Of a stretch of DNA of 64,000 bases, positions 56,218 through 64,000 are shown piece by piece. This stretch comes from Thermus hydrothermalis (GTDB lineage Bacteria > Deinococcota > Deinococci > Deinococcales > Thermaceae). A model generated the notes under the pieces. It saw only the letters and a program-made list of their open reading frames with translations, did not search any database and was not told the origin of the DNA. The position numbers and the translations under genes were made by a program. Position 1 is the first letter of the stretch; each line of letters opens with the position of its first letter. Where the stretch lies: NCBI RefSeq assembly GCF_022760925.1, contig NZ_JAKTNT010000003.1:62001-126000 (forward strand). Direction: 5' to 3'.

Positions 56218-56589
56218 ATGACCGCCACGGGAAAGCCTTCCCCCTACCTCTTCCTCCTGGACCTCCTGGCCCTCCTCCTCTTCGCCGCCTCGGGCCTCCT
56301 TTCCCACGGCCAGCCCGTGACCCTGGAAGGCCTTGCCCGCAACGTCCTCCCCGTGCTTTTCGTCTGGCTCCTCCTCGCCCCCTTCCTCGGCACCTACCGG
56401 AGGCCCAGTTGGCAAAACCTCCTCCTCACCTGGCTCCTCGCCTTCCCCAGCGGGCTATGGCTTCGGCAGATGGTCCTTGGGGGGAGTTTCGGGGTGGGGT
56501 TTTTCGTCTTCCTGGGCGTGGCCATGGCCTTTAGCCTCCTTTTCCTCCTCCTCCTCCGGGGCCTCGCCAAGCTCCTAAAGCTCTGGTAA
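56218..56589 (+). CDS. DUF3054 family membrane protein
   Basis: 123 residues with four membrane helices, the usual size of DUF3054. Function unknown. TAAAAT (56206-56211), overlapping the lipA stop, ends 6 bases before ATG. Confidence 0.75.
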   Translation: MTATGKPSPYLFLLDLLALLLFAASGLLSHGQPVTLEGLARNVLPVLFVWLLLAPFLGTYRRPSWQNLLLTWLLAFPSGLWLRQMVLGGSFGVGFFVFLGVAMAFSLLFLLLLRGLAKLLKLW

Positions 56590-56598
56590 AAAAGGGGC

Positions 56599-57468
56599 AT
56601 GGAGAAGGTGGCCTTCCTTGGGCTTGGGGCCATGGGCTACCCCATGGCGGGGCATCTGGCCAAGCGCTTTCCCACCTTGGTCTGGAACCGAACCTTTGAA
56701 AAAGCCCTAAAGCATCAGGCGGAGTTCGGCTCGGAGGCGGTGCCCTTGGAGAAGGTGGCGGAGGCCGGGATCCTCTTCACCTGCCTGCCCACCACCAAGG
56801 AGGTGGTGGAGGTGGCGGAGGCCCTCCTTCCCCACCTCCGCCCCGGCACCTACTGGGTGGACGCCACGAGCGGCGAGCCCGAGGCGAGCCGGCGGCTTGC
56901 GGAAAGGCTTGGGGAAAAGGGCGTCATCTACCTAGACGCCCCCGTTTCCGGGGGCACCGTGGGGGCGGAAAAGGGCACCCTCACTGTGATGATGGGCGGT
57001 CCTGAGGAGGCGGTGGAGCGGGTGAAGCCCTACCTGGCCTACGCCGGCAAGGTGGTCCACGTGGGGCCCGTGGGGGCGGGGCATGCGGTGAAAGCCATCA
57101 ACAACGCCCTCCTGGCGGTGAACCTTTGGGCGGCGGGGGAGGGGCTTGTGGCCTTGGTGCGGCAAGGGGTTTCCGCGGAGAAGGCCCTCGAGGTCATCAA
57201 CGCCTCCAGCGGCCGCTCCAACGCCACGGAAACCCTAATCCCCCAAAGGGTCCTCACCCGGGCCTTCCCCAAGACCTTTGCCTTGGGGCTTTTGGTGAAG
57301 GACCTGGGCATCGCCATGGGGGTGCTGGAGGGGGGTAAGGACCCAAGCCCCCTTCTCCGCCTCACCCGGGAGCTCTACGAGATGGCCAAGCGGGAGCTTT
57401 CCCCGGAGGCGGACCACGTGGAGGCCCTCAAGCTCTTGGAGCGCTGGGCCGGGGTGGAAATCCGCTAA
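56599..57468 (+). CDS. 3-hydroxyisobutyrate dehydrogenase
   Basis: 289 residues, almost collinear with the remembered T. thermophilus enzyme. Rossmann opener [20 protein letters not shown], substrate motif [16 protein letters not shown] and catalytic Lys in [17 protein letters not shown]. Oxidises 3-hydroxyisobutyrate in valine breakdown. Next to the branched-chain dehydrogenase operon, whose product pathway it continues. Confidence 0.93.
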   Translation: MEKVAFLGLGAMGYPMAGHLAKRFPTLVWNRTFEKALKHQAEFGSEAVPLEKVAEAGILFTCLPTTKEVVEVAEALLPHLRPGTYWVDATSGEPEASRRLAERLGEKGVIYLDAPVSGGTVGAEKGTLTVMMGGPEEAVERVKPYLAYAGKVVHVGPVGAGHAVKAINNALLAVNLWAAGEGLVALVRQGVSAEKALEVINASSGRSNATETLIPQRVLTRAFPKTFALGLLVKDLGIAMGVLEGGKDPSPLLRLTRELYEMAKRELSPEADHVEALKLLERWAGVEIR

Positions 57469-57472
57469 GGGA

Positions 57473-57494
57473 GCCCGGGGCCGAAGCCCCGGGC
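57473..57494. terminator. bidirectional GC hairpin
   Basis: Perfect 9-base arms GCCCGGGGC and GCCCCGGGC around a CGAA loop, between two converging genes; no T-run. Confidence 0.65.
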
Positions 57495-57499
57495 AAGGC

Positions 57500-58885
57500 C
57501 TAGCGGCTCAGAATGTGGATGGCCTGCTTGTGGAAGGCCTCCGCCGCCTCCATGAGCCCTTCCGAAAGGGTGGGGTGGGCGTGGACGGTGAGGGCCAGGT
57601 CGGAGACCGTGGCCGCCATCTCCAGGGCCAAGGTGGCCTCGGCGATGAGCTCCCCCGCCTGGGGGCCCACGATGAAGACCCCAAGGAGGAGGTCCGTCTC
57701 CTCGTCCCCCACCACCTTGATAAGCCCCTCCGTGGTCCCCAAGGTGAGGGCCCGGCCGCTGGCGGAAAGGGGGAACCTGCCCACCCTTACCTTGTACCCC
57801 GCCCGCTTGGCCTCCTCCTCCGTGAGGCCCACCCCCGCCCACTCGGGGGAGGTGTAGACCACGCTGGGGATCTGGTAGTCAAAGGCGGCGTCCTTGCCGG
57901 CGGCGTTCTCCGCCGCCACGATGCCTTCCTTCATGGCCTTGTGGGCGAGGAGGGGAGGCCGGGCCACGTCCCCGATGGCGTAGACCCCGGGGACACTGGT
58001 TTCCATCCGGGCGTTCACCCGGACGAAGCCCTTGGCGTCTAGGGCCACGCCCGCCCTTTCCAGGCCCAGGCCCTCCGTGCGGGGCTTGCGCCCCACGGCC
58101 ACCAGGATCTTGTCCACCACCACCTCCTCCTGCTGGCCCCCTTGGGCGGGCTCCAGGAGGACGTGGAGGCCGTCCTTCTTCTTCTCGTAGCCGAGGGCCT
58201 TGGTGCCGGTGCGCACCTTCAGGCCTTCCTTCTCCAGGGCCCGGCGGAGGAGGGCGGCCGTCTCCGGGTCGCCGGCGGGGAGGATTTCCGGCATGTACTC
58301 AATGAGGGTCACCTGGGAGCCCAGGCGGTGGTAGACCTGGCCGAGCTCGAGCCCCACCGCCCCGCCCCCGATGACGAGGAGGCGCCCAGGGATGCCCTCC
58401 TCCACCCGTAGGGCCCGGGTGGAGTCCCAGACATCCTCCCCAAAGGGGAAGCCGGGGAGGCTTGCGGGCTCACTCCCCGTGGCCAGGATGAGGCTTTTGG
58501 CGCCGTAGCGCTCCCCGTTTACCTCCACCTCCTTGGGCCCAACCAAGCGGGCGAAGCCCCGCACGAGCTCCACCTTGTTTCCCTTGAGGAGGCCCGCCAC
58601 CCCGCCGGTGAGCTTCTTCACCACGCTCTCCCGCCAGGACCCGAGCTTCTTAAGGTCTAGCTCCGGGGCGGCCTTTAGGCCGAAGCCTTCCCCCACCTTC
58701 AGGTGGTGCAGGGTTTCGGCGGCGTGGAGGAGGGCCTTGGTGGGGATGCAGCCCACGTTCAGGCACACCCCCCCCACCTCGGCGGCCTCCACCGCCAAGA
58801 CCTTTAGGCCGAGCTGCGCTCCCCGGATGGCGGCGTGGTAGCCCCCAGGCCCTGTGCCGATGACGATGAGGTCGTAGGTCTTCAT
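57500..58885 (-). CDS. lpd: dihydrolipoyl dehydrogenase (E3)
   Basis: 461 residues. FAD motif [19 protein letters not shown], redox disulfide [10 protein letters not shown] (about 40-49), NAD motif [12 protein letters not shown] and C-terminal HAHPTLSE with the catalytic His. Reoxidises the E2 lipoyl arm. Last gene of E1a-E1b-E2-E3. Confidence 0.95.
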   Translation of the reverse strand: MKTYDLIVIGTGPGGYHAAIRGAQLGLKVLAVEAAEVGGVCLNVGCIPTKALLHAAETLHHLKVGEGFGLKAAPELDLKKLGSWRESVVKKLTGGVAGLLKGNKVELVRGFARLVGPKEVEVNGERYGAKSLILATGSEPASLPGFPFGEDVWDSTRALRVEEGIPGRLLVIGGGAVGLELGQVYHRLGSQVTLIEYMPEILPAGDPETAALLRRALEKEGLKVRTGTKALGYEKKKDGLHVLLEPAQGGQQEEVVVDKILVAVGRKPRTEGLGLERAGVALDAKGFVRVNARMETSVPGVYAIGDVARPPLLAHKAMKEGIVAAENAAGKDAAFDYQIPSVVYTSPEWAGVGLTEEEAKRAGYKVRVGRFPLSASGRALTLGTTEGLIKVVGDEETDLLLGVFIVGPQAGELIAEATLALEMAATVSDLALTVHAHPTLSEGLMEAAEAFHKQAIHILSR

Positions 58886-58894
58886 GGCGCTATC

Positions 58895-60253
58895 CTACAT
58901 TTCCAGAAGGAGCAGGTCGGGGTTTTCCAAAAGCCGGATGACTTCCCGGGTGAAGAGGGCCGCCTCGGCCCCGTCCACCAGGCGGTGGTCAAAGGAGAGG
59001 GAGAGGAACATGATGTCCCTCGCTTGGATGGAGCCATCCGGCATGACCCAGGGCCGCTTGCGGATGGAGTGGACCCCCAGGATGGCGGCGTCGGGCAGGT
59101 TGATGATGGGGAAGCTCAGGGTGGCCCCCACGCTGCCGATGTTGGTGAGGGTGAAGCTGGAGCCCGTGACCTCCTCGGGGCTTAGGCGTCCTTCCCGGGC
59201 CTTGGCGGAGAGCTCGCCGATCTCCCGGGCGAGCTCCAGGATGCTCTTCCGGTCGGCGTCCCGAAGCACGGGGACGATGAGCCCCCTTTCCGTGGCCACC
59301 GCCAGGCCGATGTGGTAGTAGCGCTTGTAGACGATTTCCTGCCGCTCCTCGTCCAGGCTGGCGTTGAGCATGGGGTACTTCTTCAGGGCCCGCACCACCG
59401 CCTTGACGATGAAGGGCAGGTAGGTGAGCTTGATTCCTTGCGCCTCCGCCTCGGGCTTGAGCCTTTCCCGTAGGGCCACGAGCTCCGTGAGGTCCGCCTC
59501 GTCCACGTTTAGGGTGCGCACGGTGTAGAGGTGGCTCTGCCAAAGCCCCTGGGCGATGGCCCGGCGCACCCCCCTAAGGGGCACCCTTTCCTCCAGGTGC
59601 TCGTAGCCCTTGGGCGGGGCGTAGCGGGGAGGTGGGGGGAAGGGGGAGGGCGTGGGGGAAGGGGCTTCCGCCTGGGGGGGCATGGGCGAGGCGGCTTTGC
59701 GCCTTTCGGCGTAGGCCCGCACGTCCTCCACCCGTACCCGGCCCAAGGGCCCCGAGCCCGGCACCTCTGCGATGGGGATGCCCAGCTCCCGGGCGAGCTT
59801 CCGGGCGGCGGGCACCGCCAGGACCCGGCCCCTTTGGCCTGGGGTGGGGGTGGGCTCGCTGGGGGTGGAAAGGAAGGGGTTTTTCACCGCCACCTGGGTG
59901 GTGTCCGGTTTGAAGAGGGAGAGGTCTTCCCTTTCCTCCTTGGGGGGGAGGCCCGGCTCCACGATGGAGCGCTCCTCCACCGCCTGCACCGGGGGCGGCT
60001 CCTTCGCCATTTCCCCAGGCTCGGCGATGAGGGCGATGGGGGCGTGGACCTTCACCACCTCTCCCTCCTTGGCGAGCTTTTTCAGGAGGACCCCCTCGTA
60101 GGGGGAGGGGAGCTCCACGGTGACCTTGTCCGTCATCACCTCCACGAAGGGCTGGTCCTTCTTAAGGTAGTCCCCTTCCTCCACCAGCCACTTCAGGATC
60201 TCGCCTTCCACCACGCTCTCGGCGAGTTCGGGCATGAGGATTTCTTTGGGCAT
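58895..60253 (-). CDS. branched-chain 2-oxoacid dehydrogenase E2
   Basis: 452 residues: one lipoyl domain (EVMTDKVTVELPSP with the lipoylated Lys, about 44), a Pro-rich linker, an E3/E1-binding domain (AVPAARKLARELGIPIAEV, about 150-185), Pro-rich linker, then the catalytic domain ending with FDHRLVDGA. Transfers the acyl group to CoA. Operon partner of E1. Confidence 0.93.
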   Translation of the reverse strand: MPKEILMPELAESVVEGEILKWLVEEGDYLKKDQPFVEVMTDKVTVELPSPYEGVLLKKLAKEGEVVKVHAPIALIAEPGEMAKEPPPVQAVEERSIVEPGLPPKEEREDLSLFKPDTTQVAVKNPFLSTPSEPTPTPGQRGRVLAVPAARKLARELGIPIAEVPGSGPLGRVRVEDVRAYAERRKAASPMPPQAEAPSPTPSPFPPPPRYAPPKGYEHLEERVPLRGVRRAIAQGLWQSHLYTVRTLNVDEADLTELVALRERLKPEAEAQGIKLTYLPFIVKAVVRALKKYPMLNASLDEERQEIVYKRYYHIGLAVATERGLIVPVLRDADRKSILELAREIGELSAKAREGRLSPEEVTGSSFTLTNIGSVGATLSFPIINLPDAAILGVHSIRKRPWVMPDGSIQARDIMFLSLSFDHRLVDGAEAALFTREVIRLLENPDLLLLEM

Positions 60254-60262
60254 AGGCCTCCT

Positions 60263-61237
60263 TCAGTAGTCTAGCGCCCGCTTGGCGGCGTTAAGGATGC
60301 GGGTGACGGTGGGCAAGTAGAGCTTGTCCTGGGCGTAGGGGTAAGGGGTGTCAAACCCCGTGACCCGGATGGGGGGGGCGAGGAGCATGTCCAGGATGTC
60401 CTCGGCGATGGTGGCGGCCACCTCGCTCACGAAGCTGGCGTGCCGGGGAGCATCGGAAACGAGGACCACCCGTCCCGTCTTGGCCACGGAGTTCATCACC
60501 GCCTCGTAGTCCCAGGGCATGAGGCTCCTTAGATCCAAGACCTCGGCGGAAACGCCCACCTTGGCGAGCTCTTCGGCGGCCTGGAGCACCTCGGGCATCA
60601 CCGTGCCGTAGCCGATGAGGGTGAGGTCCTTGCCCTCCCGCCTTAAGGCCGCTTTGCCCAAGGGGAGGACGTAGTCCTCCTCGGGCACCTCCTCCTTCAC
60701 CGAGCGGTAGAGGCGCTTGGGTTCCAGGAAGACCACGGGGTCCTCGTCGCGGATGGCGGCCTTGAGGAGGCCCTTGGCGTCGTAAGGGGTGGAGACGGCC
60801 ACCACCTTGAGCCCGGCGGTGTGGACGAAGTGGGCCTCGGGGCTTTGGGAGTGGTGGTGCCCGCCCTTCACCCCGCCCCCGGAGGGCATGCGGATGACCA
60901 AGGGGGCGGTGAACTGCCCCCCGGAGCGGTAGCGGAGCTTGGCCACCTGGCTCACCAGCTGGTCAAAGCCGGGGAAGATGTAGTCGGCGAACTGGATCTC
61001 CGCCACGGGCCTCAGGCCGTGGGCGGCCATGCCCAAGGCCGCCCCCACGATGGCCGCCTCGGAGAGGGGGGTGTCCATGACCCGGTCGGGGCCGTATTTC
61101 TGCAAAAGCCCCTCCGTGACCAAGAAGACCCCGCCCCTTTTCCCCACGTCCTCCCCCAGGACCACCACCCGGGGGTCCTTGGCCATCTCCTCGTCCAAGG
61201 CCCGGTTTAGGGCCTGCACCATGGTCATGAGGGCCAT
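60263..61237 (-). CDS. branched-chain 2-oxoacid dehydrogenase E1 beta
   Basis: 324 residues of the transketolase pyrimidine/C-terminal fold: [29 protein letters not shown] (ThDP-activating Glu) and [16 protein letters not shown] phosphorylation-loop region. Nine bases after E1 alpha. Confidence 0.95.
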   Translation of the reverse strand: MALMTMVQALNRALDEEMAKDPRVVVLGEDVGKRGGVFLVTEGLLQKYGPDRVMDTPLSEAAIVGAALGMAAHGLRPVAEIQFADYIFPGFDQLVSQVAKLRYRSGGQFTAPLVIRMPSGGGVKGGHHHSQSPEAHFVHTAGLKVVAVSTPYDAKGLLKAAIRDEDPVVFLEPKRLYRSVKEEVPEEDYVLPLGKAALRREGKDLTLIGYGTVMPEVLQAAEELAKVGVSAEVLDLRSLMPWDYEAVMNSVAKTGRVVLVSDAPRHASFVSEVAATIAEDILDMLLAPPIRVTGFDTPYPYAQDKLYLPTVTRILNAAKRALDY

Positions 61238-61245
61238 GCCGCCTC

Positions 61246-62884
<1,639 letters not shown>

Positions 62885-62888
<4 letters not shown>

Positions 62889-63280
62889 CCTACGAGGCCT
62901 TCGTGCGGCTTGTGGAGAGGCTTTGGGAGGAGATCCCGCCCGAGTTCAAGCGGGAGCTCCAGGGGGTGCACGTTTTCCCCGAGGCCAGGCCCGAGCCCGG
63001 GCTTCCCGGGGTGTGGCGGCTTGGGGAGTACCTGGACCCAGGCCCCCCTAGCGCCCTGGGGGGCTTTGAGGGCCTGGGGCGGCACATCGCCCTCTACTAC
63101 GGCTCGTTCAGGGCGGTGGCGGGGCCCGGGTTTGACTGGGAGAGGGAGGTGTGGGAAACCCTTCTGCACGAGCTCCGCCACCACCTGGAGTCCCTGGCGG
63201 GGCGGGACGACCTCGTCCGGGAGGACCTCAGGCGCCTGGACGCCTTTCGCCGGGGCGGGCCTCCGGGGGAAGAAGGCTAG
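62885..63280 (+). CDS. minimal zincin metallopeptidase-like protein
   Basis: 131 residues with a zinc motif LLHELRHHLESLAG (HExxH, then Glu) near the C-terminus, as in the DUF1025 single-domain zincins. Overlaps rlmH by ATGA and overlaps the convergent DUF2203 gene by 53 bases. Confidence 0.8.
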
Positions 63281-63653
63281 GGGCCCCTTCCAGGGGCCGC
63301 CGCTCGGCGAAGCCCCCGGAAAGGGGGTGGTAGTGGGCCACCTCGGGCTCCCCTTCTTGCCAGCAGAGGAAGACCACCTCCCCCCCTACCCGGGCGGGGA
63401 AGTCCACCAGGCCCCGGTCCAGGTCCTTGAGGAGGACCCCCAAGGAGGCCAGGTAGCGGGCGTCCGCCTCCAAGGAGCCCAGGAGGAAGCGGGCCTCCTC
63501 CTCCAGGGCCCTGCGGGCGAGCCCCCGGGCCTCGGGAAGCCGGTCTTGCACCTCCTTGAGCTCCGCCCGGGCCTTGCGCATCTGGGCCAGGACCCGGCGG
63601 ATCTCCGGCAGGAGGGCGTCCGCCTCTTCCTTGGTGAAGATGCGGGCGAACAT
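63228..63653 (-). CDS. DUF2203 family protein
   Basis: 141 residues: N-terminal helices (FTKEEADALLPEIRRVL), coiled middle and the family C-terminal block GLVDFPARVGGEVVFLCW ... VAHYHPLSGGF. Unknown function. A tail of about 15 residues extends past the usual family end and creates the antisense overlap. Confidence 0.8.
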   Translation of the reverse strand: MFARIFTKEEADALLPEIRRVLAQMRKARAELKEVQDRLPEARGLARRALEEEARFLLGSLEADARYLASLGVLLKDLDRGLVDFPARVGGEVVFLCWQEGEPEVAHYHPLSGGFAERRPLEGAPSLLPPEARPGERRPGA

Positions 63654-63700
63654 ACCTGCCCTAATCCTAGCACAAAGGGTGAGGAAAATCTAAGCGCACC

Positions 63701-64000
63701 TTACTCAATCCCCAGGAGGGCCACCTCCCCCGCCCCCACCCGTACTCCCCCCACGAGGAGGCTCCCGTCGGGGAGGACGGCCTCGGCCACGCCTTCCACG
63801 GGGCCCTTGGGGGTTTCCACCCGCACCCGGCGGCCCAGGGTGTAGGAGGCCCGGGCGTAGCGGGGGAGGAAGGCTTCTGGGTCTTCCAAAAGGGGGAGGA
63901 GGGCCTCGAGGCGGGCCAAGAACCTCTCCAGCACCTCCCGCCGGGAAAGGGGGGTGAACGCCTGCAAAAAGGCCGCCCCCTCCGGGGCCCAGGCCACGTT
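63701..64000 (-). CDS. birA: biotin-[acetyl-CoA carboxylase] ligase (partial, C-terminus)
   Basis: The last 99 residues of a gene that starts beyond base 64000. Reads NVAWAPEGAAFLQAF, then the beta-barrel C-domain SYTLGRRVRVETPKG ... PDGSLLVGGVRVGAGEVALL typical of BirA-type ligases, which attach biotin to acetyl-CoA carboxylase. Whether an N-terminal DNA-binding domain exists cannot be seen. Confidence 0.75.
   Translation of the reverse strand, partial: NVAWAPEGAAFLQAFTPLSRREVLERFLARLEALLPLLEDPEAFLPRYARASYTLGRRVRVETPKGPVEGVAEAVLPDGSLLVGGVRVGAGEVALLGIE

Overview
The window is chromosomal DNA from a Thermus species. Evidence: very high GC with GC-saturated third positions, almost no intergenic space, and proteins that closely match remembered Thermus enzymes (aspartate aminotransferase, 3-hydroxyisobutyrate dehydrogenase, branched-chain E1, S18/L9, SSB with two OB folds). 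Scattered substitutions against remembered T. thermophilus sequences suggest a close relative rather than T. thermophilus itself; the old-yellow-enzyme gene resembles that of T. scotoductus. No prophage, IS element or CRISPR array was seen.

Layout. 1-2711 (minus): end of a 2-oxoacid:ferredoxin oxidoreductase, an HD protein, a CsoR-family repressor with a CstR-like residue pattern, and dnaX, whose gamma/tau choice depends on a run of ten A residues. 2729-9721: argB, DJ-1/PfpI, Nudix, MazG, the copper chaperone pair PCuAC-Sco, a calcium-loop coiled-coil protein, a ZIP transporter, prfA. 9718-20206: ene-reductase, a wHTH/membrane/exported-protein operon with a palindromic operator, quinone reductase, sugar kinase, tungsten aldehyde oxidoreductase followed by a MoaD fusion, metallophosphoesterase, HDAC-like deacetylase, GNAT, a histidine phosphatase without its catalytic histidines. 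20224-31033: lipid kinase, a 32-residue microprotein, aspC, lspA, rpmB, tgt-ispG, fabI, VapBC. 31093-36486 (plus): ZapE-like ATPase, deoB, the c-di-AMP pair cdaA-cdaR, def-fmt. 36483-38761: a two-gene envelope operon of unknown function. 38830-39082: tRNA-Gln, tRNA-Glu(UUC), tRNA-Glu(CUC). 39201-50452: trxB, an HD-GYP phosphodiesterase, glmS under a self-cleaving ribozyme, S-layer gene slpA with a structured leader, uvrB, tRNA-Asn. 50550-64000: rpsF-ssb-rpsR-rplI, a lactate-oxidase-like flavoprotein, SDR, lipB-lipA, 3-hydroxyisobutyrate dehydrogenase, the branched-chain 2-oxoacid dehydrogenase operon, rlmH, a minimal zincin, DUF2203 and the end of birA.

How the parts fit. lipB-lipA make the lipoyl group used by the adjacent branched-chain dehydrogenase E2, and the 3-hydroxyisobutyrate dehydrogenase acts further down valine breakdown, so 54588-62349 is a branched-chain catabolism neighbourhood. 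PCuAC and Sco deliver copper to cytochrome oxidase. The tungsten oxidoreductase sits next to a molybdopterin-synthase small-subunit protein.

Expression style. About thirty genes have a TANNNT -10 element ending 6-8 bases before the start codon, so their mRNAs should be leaderless. I used this rule to fix starts. Several divergent genes share overlapping back-to-back -10 elements, and many convergent genes share a 4-base stop/stop overlap.

Most interesting items: the glmS ribozyme with extra hairpins, the A10 slippage site in dnaX, the slpA leader with mutually exclusive hairpins, the CstR-like repressor and the C5/G5 palindrome before trxB, the wHTH operon, and the leaderless microprotein.
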